Shown: piece after piece, positions 16,997 to 24,795 of the stretch
Numbering within the stretch: position 1 is the first letter of the stretch
Layout of the letters: the number at the start of each line of letters is the position of its first letter
Source: Streptomyces indicus
Lineage (GTDB): Bacteria; Actinomycetota; Actinomycetes; Streptomycetales; Streptomycetaceae
DNA length: 64,000 nt
Assembly (NCBI RefSeq): GCF_900100315.1
Contig: NZ_FNFF01000019.1
Coordinates: 62,001 to 126,000, forward strand
Direction of reading: 5' to 3'
Program-made: the position numbers and the translations under genes
Notes under the pieces: generated by a model
The model's database searches: none
What the model saw: only the letters and a program-made list of their open reading frames with translations
Told to the model about the DNA's origin: nothing

Positions 16997-17836
16997 ATGG
17001 GTGAGGAGACCCGCAGCGAGGTCTACGCGGAGCTGGCCTCGGTCGGCCCGTACGGAGTGCGGCCCGGGCACGCGCTGATCACGATGGTGGAGCCGCATCC
17101 GGGCCACGAGTTCGCGTACAACCGCTGGTACGAGGACGACCACTACTACGCGGGCGCGATGGCGATGCCCTGGATGTACGCGGGCCGGCGCTGGGTGGCC
17201 ACGCGCGACCTCCAACTCCTGCGCTACCCCGAGAAGTCCGCGGTCGCCCAGCCCGTCACGGCCGGCTGCTACATCTCCACGTACTGGGTCACCGAGGGCC
17301 GCTACGACGACCACATGAAGTGGACCGTCGGCATCAACAAGCGCCTCAACCGCGACGGCCGCGTCTACCAGGACCGCACGCACGTGTTCACCTCGTTCCA
17401 GGACCACGAGGCGACCGTCTACCGCGACGGGGCGGCCGGACCGCGCGACTACCACGCGCTCGACCACCCCTACCAGGGCCTGGTCGTCGAGGTGATCGAC
17501 GCCGAAGGGCCCGAGCAGCGCGCCCAGTTGCTGGAGTGGCTGCGCTCCAAGCACCTGCCGGCGAAGCTCAAGGACTCGCCCGCGGCGATGGTGGTCATCT
17601 TCCGTCCGACGCCGCTGCCGGTGGACCGGATGAGTTACGTGAAGCAGGTCGAGGGCGTGGACACCCGCCTGACGCTGCTGTGGTTCCTCGGCACGGACCC
17701 CCGCGACCGCTGGGAGGGGCACTTCACGCGCCGCGACGAGGAGGTGGCCGAGTCGGGGCTCGGACGGGTGGAGCTGGTGGCGCCGTTCATCCCGACGGTG
17801 CCGGGGACCGACACGTACGTGGACCAGCTGAGGTAG
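16997..17836 (+). CDS. conserved protein, possibly with two dimeric alpha-beta-barrel (EthD-like) units
   Basis: Protein of 279 residues that I cannot assign to a named function. It has no signal peptide or membrane segment. Two stretches, around residues 20-130 and 160-265, each alternate hydrophobic strands with charged helices. The first carries YNRWYEDDHYYAG, reminiscent of the YNRWYxxxH region of EthD/REDY-like small barrel proteins; this is inference only. The ATG at 16997 has AGAAGGGGAA upstream. It is divergent from the SDR gene, which suggests a shared catabolic or detoxifying role. Confidence 0.7.
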   Translation: MGEETRSEVYAELASVGPYGVRPGHALITMVEPHPGHEFAYNRWYEDDHYYAGAMAMPWMYAGRRWVATRDLQLLRYPEKSAVAQPVTAGCYISTYWVTEGRYDDHMKWTVGINKRLNRDGRVYQDRTHVFTSFQDHEATVYRDGAAGPRDYHALDHPYQGLVVEVIDAEGPEQRAQLLEWLRSKHLPAKLKDSPAAMVVIFRPTPLPVDRMSYVKQVEGVDTRLTLLWFLGTDPRDRWEGHFTRRDEEVAESGLGRVELVAPFIPTVPGTDTYVDQLR

Positions 17837-17976
17837 CGGGGGAGACTGGCCGGGGCGGCGCGGGGAAGCCGGCTGAGGCGGCCGGGGAAGGCCGAGCCCC
17901 CTCGGCCGGGACGGCGGACCAGTCGAGAGGGCTCTTCGGTACTGCTTGTTGAGTTGTCGTACGCACTGTTCCGAAC

Positions 17977-18186
17977 TCAGCCGAGGTGGTAGGCCCCTCG
18001 GCTGACCTGGCCCACGAAGGCGGACCAGGCGTCGGGCTCGAAGGCGATGGCAGGTCCCTCGGGAACCTTGGAGTCACGCACTGCGACTTCGCGCAGGACG
18101 GGGGACCTGACCTCGATGCACGCGCCGTTTCCAGTGGAATACGAAGACTTGGTCCACGTATTCGTGGCGCCTTGCTGGATTGCCAT
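17977..18186 (-). CDS. DUF397 domain small protein
   Basis: A 69-residue protein with the DUF397 signature: TWTKSSYSTGNGACIEV near the N-terminus and VAVRDSKVPEGPAI in the middle, then FEPDAWSAFV. In Streptomyces these small proteins are encoded beside WhiJ-type XRE regulators and form regulator/partner pairs in development or antibiotic control. The start at 18186 is preceded by GGAG. The matching XRE regulator lies 330 bp upstream on the same strand. Confidence 0.88.
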   Translation of the reverse strand: MAIQQGATNTWTKSSYSTGNGACIEVRSPVLREVAVRDSKVPEGPAIAFEPDAWSAFVGQVSRGAYHLG

Positions 18187-18515
18187 GTTCGCTCCGCTTT
18201 GTACTGTTGATGAGTGCAGTGTCACCGTCCCAGGCCCCTCGGGCCGATGACGGTTGGTGCCGATCTTCCATAGCGAGCTTCATGAGGTTTCTGATAGCTC
18301 TGGTTTGATCGACGTGATCGACGCTACTCGCCAACATCGGTATATGACGCGGCCATTCACTCAACCGGATGGCATATTCCATGCGGGTCTTCCCGTGCGA
18401 CGAGGCGAGGGTGTACCTTGCCGCCGTCTTCCCGCGATGGCCGATTTCATGCGCTCCGGCGAGGCCCCCGCCCCGCCCCGTGGGGCTCGAGTGACGGGTG
18501 GGATCCGGCCACGCC
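18187..18515. other. intergenic region without a recognisable gene
   Basis: This 329-bp stretch separates the XRE regulator from the DUF397 gene. It is less GC-rich than its surroundings. Open frames in it have no plausible start, codon bias or motif. It probably holds the promoter of the DUF397 gene. Confidence 0.5.
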
Positions 18516-19376
18516 TTACCCGCGGGCGTACTCTTTGGCGATCTCCGTGATGAATTGCCGGGTCTGCTCCACATTCAGCGCCTGTGCCCGGAGGTGTTCG
18601 TACATCACGCTGTACTTGTGGACGTCGTTCGCCTTCTCCAAGTAGAGATCACTGGTGACGCCCTCGATGTAGACCACGCTGGAATCGGCCGTGTCCGGGA
18701 ATTCCAGAATCGCGTACTGGCCGTTCACTCCCGGGTGCGCGCCCATCTCGAAAGGGATCACCTGGACGGTTACATGGGGCAGTTGGGACATTTCCACGAG
18801 GTGTTCCAACTGCTCGATCATGAGCTGCTTGTTGCCGACGATCCGGCGCAGCGCCGCCTCGTCCAGGACGGTCCACAGCCGCAGCGGATTCTCCGCGGAC
18901 TGGATGCGCTCCTGACGGCGCACGCGCACCTGGACGCGCTTGTCGATGTCGCTCTGCTGCGTCTCGGGGAGCGCGCCCGTGATGAGCGCCTCCGCGTAGC
19001 CGCGCGTCTGGAGCAGGCCGGGCACCACCTGCGGGTCGTAGACCCTGAGCGAGGCCGCGTCGGTCTCGAGGCCGATGTACACCGAGTACGGGATGTCGCC
19101 GAAGGCGTGCCACCAGCCCTGCTGGCGGCTGTCCTTGGCCATCTGCATCAGGGAGTCCACGATGCGGTGGTCCTCCACCTCGTAGACCCCGCACAGGTCG
19201 CGGACGTCGCGCTGCGAGATCGACCGGCGCCCGTTCTCCAGGCGGGAGATCTTCGACTGCGAGACGAGCAGGCGCTCGGCGACCTCCTCGGCCGTCATGC
19301 CCTTGAGCTCGCGCAGCCGGCGCAGCTCCTGGCCCAAGCGGCGTCGCCTGACTGTGGGATTGACGTTGGACGCCAC
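18516..19376 (-). CDS. WhiJ-type XRE-family regulator
   Basis: Transcriptional regulator of 286 residues. The N-terminal helix-turn-helix covers about residues 14-70 (LGQELRRLRELKGMTAEEVA, then SKISRLENGRR). The remainder matches the DUF5753 ligand-binding-like domain common in Streptomyces (DPQVVPGLLQTRGYAEALI, VIPFEMGAHPGVNG). The start is a GTG at 19376. With the downstream DUF397 gene it forms the frequent WhiJ/DUF397 pair. Its target is probably local; no operator can be assigned with confidence. Confidence 0.92.
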   Translation of the reverse strand: MASNVNPTVRRRRLGQELRRLRELKGMTAEEVAERLLVSQSKISRLENGRRSISQRDVRDLCGVYEVEDHRIVDSLMQMAKDSRQQGWWHAFGDIPYSVYIGLETDAASLRVYDPQVVPGLLQTRGYAEALITGALPETQQSDIDKRVQVRVRRQERIQSAENPLRLWTVLDEAALRRIVGNKQLMIEQLEHLVEMSQLPHVTVQVIPFEMGAHPGVNGQYAILEFPDTADSSVVYIEGVTSDLYLEKANDVHKYSVMYEHLRAQALNVEQTRQFITEIAKEYARG

Positions 19377-19549
19377 GGGTGTGCCACCTCTCCGGCAAGC
19401 GGTCTGATCGAACGGATACCCGCTCCGATCGTGCGTATATCCGCTCTGTGTCTGCTAGTTCAGCAGATTGCCACCAACAGGCCTGCCCGCGCTGGGAAAT
19501 GAGGCATCTCCAAGACCCCGCAACCCCCTGTAACCAGGCCAAACACACC

Positions 19550-19593
19550 CGCGCGGGGTGGTGGCCGACGGCTGCCGGCCACCACCCCGCGCG
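19550..19593 (-). terminator. 18-bp hairpin, probably the original GPP34 terminator
   Basis: A perfect 18-bp stem (19550-19567 with 19576-19593) and an eight-base loop. On the minus strand it lies 200 bp beyond the GPP34 stop, with the MITE-like element in between. The mobile repeat therefore seems to have separated the gene from its terminator. Confidence 0.7.
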
Positions 19594-19620
19594 AGGACGT
19601 GGATGATGCTGCGGTGCTAA

Positions 19621-19793
19621 GGGCCTGTCTTCAATCTCCCGCCTGCCGGGCGGCGCCTGGCACGCACGCTCGCTGCGTTGTCGTCGGTCGCCGACGCTCC
19701 GCGTCGACTCCCTCCTCCGCCTTGCGATCGCACGCACCAGACGCCGCCCGGCCGCCCCTTCGGGGCGAACGACGGGAGATTGAAGACAGGCCC
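19621..19793. repeat. 173-bp MITE-like inverted-repeat element
   Basis: The element is bounded by perfect 20-bp terminal inverted repeats, GGGCCTGTCTTCAATCTCCC at 19621-19640 and its complement at 19774-19793. The repeats continue inward imperfectly for about another 16 bp (GCCGGGCGGCGCCTGG against a copy with one change). There is no coding capacity. Flanks are TAA on the left and TAG on the right, compatible with TA duplication. The size and structure fit a non-autonomous MITE mobilised by a transposase elsewhere. It abuts the GPP34 stop codon. Confidence 0.85.
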
Positions 19794-20536
19794 TAGTGCG
19801 CCACGACGCGTGCCATGGAACCCCGACGTGGCTGCGACGGCACGCGGCCGCCGTCCGTCGTGGCCCTGACCTGCTGCGGACGGCCGCCCGCAGGCGAACG
19901 GCGCGGCTGCGCCGCCACCCCGTTCTGGACGTCCATGACGGCGTGCGCCACGAGACCGCCCATGGGGTCGTGCCTGATCAGATCGCGGAGCCGGGAGCGC
20001 GATGAACGCCCCTCGTTCCCCGGATACAGGTGCTTGCCGAGACCGACCGCGTGGGCCAGTGCGGCAAGTGCCGCGGTCCGCGGGTCCGGCGGTACGCCGG
20101 TGCGGATCGCCGAGTCAAGGCGTGCCCTGATCTCGCGGCTGATCGCCGTGTCCGTCGCCTGGTAGCGAGTCGTCGGCAGCACCCCGCACATCTGTCCTGC
20201 CACGGCCTGCACCATGCCGCAGCGTTCGAGATGCGAGAGATACGTCTGGCGCAGCCCCAGGCGGGGCCCGCCGATCCAGTGGACCGCGCGGACCGGGGCG
20301 CCACGCCTTCGCAGCAGCTCCAGTGCGCAATCCAGTGTCGGATCTCCGGTCGGCCGTGGTGTCACCACGGCGATACGATCCCCGTCTGGGGCTATCCGTC
20401 CGGCCAGCGCCAGCTCTACTAGCTGTGCTCCGGCGAGACCTAGGTCGAGCGACTGCGGCTGCGCTGTGGTACCCGTGGCCGGGTCCAGAGCGAGCAGCAG
20501 AAGCTCCTCCGGAATAGTTCTGCGGCTCCTGCCCAT
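19793..20536 (-). CDS. GPP34 (Golgi phosphoprotein 3-like) family protein
   Basis: A 247-residue protein resembling the GPP34 family common in Streptomyces. It begins with TIPEELLLLALDPATG and has LVELALAGRI about residue 37-46 and DPTLDCALELL near residue 66. The eukaryotic relatives bind phosphoinositides; the bacterial role is unknown. The ATG at 20536 has GGGGAGG upstream. The last 30 residues are glutamine- and arginine-rich and poorly conserved-looking. The TAG stop uses the terminal base of the MITE, so the native C-terminus may have been changed by the insertion. It is divergent from the DD-carboxypeptidase gene. Confidence 0.8.
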   Translation of the reverse strand: MGRSRRTIPEELLLLALDPATGTTAQPQSLDLGLAGAQLVELALAGRIAPDGDRIAVVTPRPTGDPTLDCALELLRRRGAPVRAVHWIGGPRLGLRQTYLSHLERCGMVQAVAGQMCGVLPTTRYQATDTAISREIRARLDSAIRTGVPPDPRTAALAALAHAVGLGKHLYPGNEGRSSRSRLRDLIRHDPMGGLVAHAVMDVQNGVAAQPRRSPAGGRPQQVRATTDGGRVPSQPRRGSMARVVAH

Positions 20537-20744
20537 CCATGCCTCCCCGCGTGGATGAATGACAGGGTGACCCCTCTCACATTCATCTGTCGAGAGTGCC
20601 TGGGGGCTTTGTACGGGAACCAGTAGGTATGTCGTTCTCGTCTAGCCAGTGGGCCAACCCCGCAGACAGGGACACTGGTACATGGTTCGGACACCGGCGT
20701 CCGGGCGGTGCGGGTGCCCGAGGGGGCACTTGGAGCGGTGATTC

Positions 20745-20778
20745 GTACGGGTCGTTCAGGCTGTACGGGTCGTACAGG
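20745..20778 (+). promoter_or_regulatory. direct repeat upstream of the DD-carboxypeptidase gene
   Basis: GTACGGGTCGTTCAGG at 20745-20760 is repeated with one change at 20763-20778, an 18-bp period. The second copy ends 20 bp before the GTG start. It may be an operator or a small local duplication. Confidence 0.4.
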
Positions 20779-20798
20779 TCGGAGCTAGGGAGGCATCG

Positions 20799-23246
20799 GT
20801 GGCGGGCGAGACCCCGGACAAGGCGCAGCAGCGGAAGTCCCCGGACGCGGACGGTTCGGCGGCGCCGACCGGTTCGCCGGCGTCCGGCGAACGTGCCGCG
20901 GACCCGCGCCTCGCCGTCTCCCGGGAGACCGAGCCGCGCGCGGACCAGGCGACGGCGGTGTTCTCGACGGCTGCGTTGCGGGGGGTCGGGGGTTCCGGGG
21001 AGCCGGAAGGCCCGGAGGAGTCGGAGGGCGCTCAGAGCGCTGAGGGTTCGGAGAGCGCTGAGGGTTCGGAGAGCGCTGAGGGTTCGGAGAGCGCTGAGGG
21101 CGAGGGCGCGAGCGAGGGCTCGGAGGATGCTCGGCTGCGGGCTGCTGTGGCGGCTTGGGTGGCCGGGGCGGGGGCTGAGGGTGACGAGTCCGAGGGCGGT
21201 GAGCCCGAGGGTCGCGAGTCCGAGGGTGGCGATCAGCTGGAGCCTGAGACCGAAGCCGTAGCGGATGAGCGGCCGGAGGATGAAGCCGAAGCCGAAGCCG
21301 AAGCCGAAGCCGACGCCGAGTCGGAAGCGGACGCCGAGACCGCACCGGAGTCCGAGGACGCCGACGCCTCGGAGTCCGAGGACGAGAACGCGGACACGGG
21401 CGCGGCGTCCGAGGGCGAGCCGCCCGTCGACCAGGCCACCGCCGTGTTCAAGCTGCCGTCGGTCGACCAGCAGACGGCCGTGTTCCGCGCCGTACGCCCG
21501 GACGCCGAAGCCGAAGCCGACGCCGACGAGAAGAGCGACGCTCCCTCCGACGCGAAGCCCGAGCCCGCGGACGCGAAGCCCGAGCCCGCGGACGCGAAGC
21601 CGGAGCCCGCGGATGCAAAGGGCAAAGCAAACGAGACCGAAAAGGCCGCCCCCGCACCCGAGTCCCCCGCCGAGCGCACCAGCAAGTTCGTCGCTCTGAA
21701 GCCGCTCGACGAGCCCGCCCGTAAGCCCGCGCGGCCCGTCGACCCGAAGCCCGCGCCGGCCCCCGGCCCGGAGGCCGCGGCCGGCGCCAAGCCCGAGGCC
21801 GCACCCGCCGCCGCATCCGCCGCAGCACCCGCCACCCCCGACGCCGCGAGCGAGCCCTCCGCCCCCAACGCCGGCCCCGAGCGCACCGCTCAGCAGCCGC
21901 TGCCGCCGAAGGCGCCGCTGGACCTGCTCGCCGAGCTGACCAACCGGCCGCCGCCGCCGGAGACCCCGCTGCGCACGGTCACGCGCCGGATCAAGATCTG
22001 GACCCCGCTGGTCCTGCTCCTGGCGGTCATCTTTGCGGTCGTACAGTTCGTGCGCCCGCTGCCGGCCGCCTCCCTCGACCTCACCGCTCAGAAGACGGTC
22101 ACCTTCGAGGGCGACAAGCCGCAGATCCCGTGGCCGGACCAGGGCCAGGCCGCGCTCGACGTCGAGGGCATCGGCTCCTTCGGCACGTCCGGCGAGCAGA
22201 AGCCGGTGCCGATCGCCTCGATCGCCAAGGTCATGACCGCGTACGTGATCCTCAAGGAGCACCCGATCAAGGGCGGCGACAAGAAGGGCGCGACCATCGA
22301 GGTCGACAAGGCGGCCGAGGACCACTATGTCTCGGGCAAGAAGGACCTGGAGTCCGTGGTCGACGTCAAGGCGGGCGAGAAGCTCCCCGAGTACGAGGCC
22401 ATCCAGGCGCTGATGCTGCCGTCGGCCAACAACGTGGCGAAGCTGCTCGCGCGCTGGGACTCCGGCGGCGACGAGAAGGCGTTCGTGCAGAAGATGAACG
22501 ACGCTGCGGCCGACCTCGGCATGAAGAACACGGAGTTCACGGACGCCAGCGGCCTGGACAAGACCACCGTGTCCACCGCCGAGGACCTGGTGAAGCTGGG
22601 CCGGGCCGCGATGGAGATCCCGGTGTTCAAGGAGATCGTCGGACAGCCGTACTACAAGCCCAGCAGCGGGCGCGGTGACCCGAACTGCCTGAGCGGCACC
22701 GACAAGGCCGGCCAGTACTGGTGCAACTTCAACAACCTCGTGCCGACCGTCGCTTCCGGCATCAAGACCGGCACGACCACGGCGGCCGGCGGCAACCTGC
22801 TGTTCTCCTCGACCACGGACGTCGACGGCGAGGAGCAGATCGTGATCGGCGCGGCGCTCGCCCAGTTCGCCAAGCACACCCAGGCCAACATCGACGAGGT
22901 CACCGCCAACAGCCGCAAGCTGATGGAGGCCGCCGAGCAGGCCCTCAAGTCGAAGACGATCGTGAAGAAGGGCGAGGTCGTCGGACAGCTCGACGACGGA
23001 CTCGGCGGCACGACCGACCTCGTGGCCACCGAGGACGTCAAGGCGGTCGGCTGGTCCGGCCTCACGGTCAAGCTCGACCTCGTCGAGGGCAAGGGCGGGA
23101 AGATCCCGGACACGGCGAAGGCCGGTACGAAGGTCGCCGTCCTCACGGTCGGCGACGGCAAGGGGAAGGCGGTCAGCGTCCCGGTCGCCCTCAAGACCGA
23201 CAAGCAGGAGCCGGGCTTCGGCGCGAAGCTGACGCACATCTTCTGA
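20799..23246 (+). CDS. membrane-anchored D-alanyl-D-alanine carboxypeptidase with long acidic N-terminus
   Basis: Serine-type DD-carboxypeptidase (peptidase S11) of 815 residues that trims peptidoglycan stem peptides. Residues 1-390 are a disordered acidic, alanine/proline-rich region, presumably cytoplasmic. A single transmembrane helix lies near 400-420, followed by an extracellular catalytic domain. The catalytic motifs are SIAK (serine near 471), SANN near 541 and KTGT near 657. Typical S11 enzymes have about 400 residues and a signal peptide, so the N-terminal half is unusual. It contains tandem SAEGSE, EA/DA and DAKPEP repeats and three copies of a DQATAVF-like motif, which in Streptomyces often marks kinase-linked or division proteins. 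The GTG start has GGGAGG nearby. Confidence 0.9.
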   Translation: MAGETPDKAQQRKSPDADGSAAPTGSPASGERAADPRLAVSRETEPRADQATAVFSTAALRGVGGSGEPEGPEESEGAQSAEGSESAEGSESAEGSESAEGEGASEGSEDARLRAAVAAWVAGAGAEGDESEGGEPEGRESEGGDQLEPETEAVADERPEDEAEAEAEAEADAESEADAETAPESEDADASESEDENADTGAASEGEPPVDQATAVFKLPSVDQQTAVFRAVRPDAEAEADADEKSDAPSDAKPEPADAKPEPADAKPEPADAKGKANETEKAAPAPESPAERTSKFVALKPLDEPARKPARPVDPKPAPAPGPEAAAGAKPEAAPAAASAAAPATPDAASEPSAPNAGPERTAQQPLPPKAPLDLLAELTNRPPPPETPLRTVTRRIKIWTPLVLLLAVIFAVVQFVRPLPAASLDLTAQKTVTFEGDKPQIPWPDQGQAALDVEGIGSFGTSGEQKPVPIASIAKVMTAYVILKEHPIKGGDKKGATIEVDKAAEDHYVSGKKDLESVVDVKAGEKLPEYEAIQALMLPSANNVAKLLARWDSGGDEKAFVQKMNDAAADLGMKNTEFTDASGLDKTTVSTAEDLVKLGRAAMEIPVFKEIVGQPYYKPSSGRGDPNCLSGTDKAGQYWCNFNNLVPTVASGIKTGTTTAAGGNLLFSSTTDVDGEEQIVIGAALAQFAKHTQANIDEVTANSRKLMEAAEQALKSKTIVKKGEVVGQLDDGLGGTTDLVATEDVKAVGWSGLTVKLDLVEGKGGKIPDTAKAGTKVAVLTVGDGKGKAVSVPVALKTDKQEPGFGAKLTHIF
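21025..21101 (+). repeat. in-gene 18-bp tandem repeats encoding SAEGSE
   Basis: Near-identical copies of AGCGCTGAGGGTTCGGAG follow one another inside the DD-carboxypeptidase gene, giving repeated SAEGSE units. The count could vary by slippage without shifting the frame. Confidence 0.8.
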
Positions 23247-23268
23247 GCCGGACCACGTACCGGATCGC

Positions 23269-23312
23269 GTACGAGAGGGGCCGTCGCACTGTTGCGACGG
23301 CCCCTCTCGTAC
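23269..23312. terminator. bidirectional terminator between carboxypeptidase and MerR genes
   Basis: A perfect 20-bp stem (23269-23288 with 23293-23312) and a four-base loop, lying between the convergent stop codons at 23246 and 23322. Confidence 0.9.
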
Positions 23313-23321
23313 AAGCTCCGG

Positions 23322-24218
23322 CTACCGCACCGGATACGCGATGTCACACGCCTCGTCGTCCGGCCCGATCGTGTCCCACTCCGCGAAGTACACCTCGCGG
23401 CACGGCCCGTCGATCGTCAGACCCTGCTGCTCGATCCAGTGCTCGACGGCCTCGTACGCGGCGATGATCTGCGGGTACTGCACCTGCGCCTTGGTGATCC
23501 GCGCGTACGCGAGCCGGCGCGCGGGCTCCGTACGGGCCGTGACCGCCGGGCCCTGCACACCCGCCCACGCGCGTGCGGCCGCCGCGTCCGCCACCGGCAG
23601 GCAGCTCTCGGCCGGTCCGTCGCTCTCCTGCGTCACCTCGGAGTGGTACGCCACGAAGGGCGGCGCGACCACGCCTCCGCACTCCTGCGCCGCCTTCTCG
23701 AGCCGCCCCAGCGACTCCCCGATGAAGGCGGTCAGTTCCGGGGCGAGGACATGCCGGCTCTCGCAGATCACCGTCTGCTCCGGCACCTCGACCGTGCGGA
23801 CCTCGAACTTCTCGTACATCTCGGAACTCCTCCCTGACAGCCGTCCACGGAGGTAATGGACCAGCGTGCGCTGCGCGGCGAAGCGCTCCTCGGCCCGGGA
23901 CCAGTACGCCTCGACGGCGTCCGCGGCGCGCGGGCCGTCGAGCGCGACGGTCTCCTTGACCGTCGCGAGCGGCATGTCGAGCTGGCGCAACAGGGCGACC
24001 AGGCGGGCCTGTTCGATCTGCGCGGGCCGGTAGAAGCGGTAGCCGCTGACCGGGTCGACCCGGGCCGGCGAGAGCAGCCCGAGCCGGTCGTACAGCCGCA
24101 GGGCCTTCGCCGAGAGGCGCGAGCGGGACGCGAACGCCCCGATCGTCAGCCACTCCCCGTCCCCGTCCCCGTCCCCGTCCCCGTCCCAGCCCTCGCCTAC
24201 GCCGTCGCTGTCCGTCAT
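23322..24218 (-). CDS. MerR-family regulator with GyrI-like effector domain
   Basis: Regulator of 298 residues. After a glycine/aspartate run at residues 11-22, the winged helix starts at WLTIGAFASRSRLSAKALRL and includes YDRLGLLSPARVDPVSGYRF. A short coiled linker follows, then a C-terminal GyrI/Rob-like small-molecule binding domain (about residues 135-298). The BmrR group of such proteins activates exporters on binding drugs. The (GD)n run is encoded by a six-base tandem repeat near 24166-24186, so its length may vary. No target gene is obvious next to it. Confidence 0.88.
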   Translation of the reverse strand: MTDSDGVGEGWDGDGDGDGDGEWLTIGAFASRSRLSAKALRLYDRLGLLSPARVDPVSGYRFYRPAQIEQARLVALLRQLDMPLATVKETVALDGPRAADAVEAYWSRAEERFAAQRTLVHYLRGRLSGRSSEMYEKFEVRTVEVPEQTVICESRHVLAPELTAFIGESLGRLEKAAQECGGVVAPPFVAYHSEVTQESDGPAESCLPVADAAAARAWAGVQGPAVTARTEPARRLAYARITKAQVQYPQIIAAYEAVEHWIEQQGLTIDGPCREVYFAEWDTIGPDDEACDIAYPVR

Positions 24219-24338
24219 GGGTCCATCCTCCGTGACCGGGAGCGGTTCCTCCCGGTGTCCACGACCCTGGGCTCTGCCCCAGGGACAAGGTCAAGCGAGG
24301 CACGGACGGGACGCCCGCGGCCCGGCTAGCGTGGGGCC

Positions 24339-24767
24339 ATGGAGACATGGGAGCCCGGTGCGGCCGGGGTGCTGACCTTGCCCTCGGGGCGGCTGGTGCG
24401 CGGACGCGGGCTGCGGCACCCGTTGCCCGCCGGGCCCGAGCCGACGTACGGCCTCTACTTGCTCGGCAAGGAGCCGCCCCGGGTGGGCTGGGAAGCGGCC
24501 TGGCTGCGGTGGCCCGACTTCTGGCTGCCCGCCGCCGACGCGCCCGCCGTGCTGCGCACGGCCTGGGAGCGGGCCGCCGGTGAGCGGGTGGAGCTGGCGT
24601 GCGGCGGCGGCCGGGGCCGCACCGGCACCGCGCTCGCCTGCCTCGCCGTGCTCGACGGGGTGCCGGCGCACGAGGCGGTGGCCTACGTGCGCCGGCACTA
24701 CGACCGACGGGCCGTGGAGACGCCCTGGCAGAAGCGGTACGTACGCCGCTTCGACGCCGCACGCTGA
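24339..24767 (+). CDS. small protein tyrosine phosphatase-like protein
   Basis: A 142-residue protein with the phosphatase signature CX5R: the nucleophilic cysteine at 88 and arginine at 94 in ACGGGRGRTGTA. The conserved tryptophan-aspartate region WLRWPDFWLP lies about 30 residues before it, giving a candidate general acid. It is shorter than typical PTPs but within the range of compact bacterial dual-specificity enzymes. It probably dephosphorylates phosphotyrosine or a small phosphate ester. The stop faces the convergent ABC-F gene, 28 bp away. Confidence 0.8.
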   Translation: METWEPGAAGVLTLPSGRLVRGRGLRHPLPAGPEPTYGLYLLGKEPPRVGWEAAWLRWPDFWLPAADAPAVLRTAWERAAGERVELACGGGRGRTGTALACLAVLDGVPAHEAVAYVRRHYDRRAVETPWQKRYVRRFDAAR

Positions 24768-24795
24768 GCCCGGGCCGCACCCCTGGCTGTCGCGG

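Noticed and set aside
18254..18550. 98-residue plus-strand frame between DUF397 and XRE genes
   Set aside because: Overlaps the 3' end of the XRE gene and lacks motifs or plausible ribosome site.
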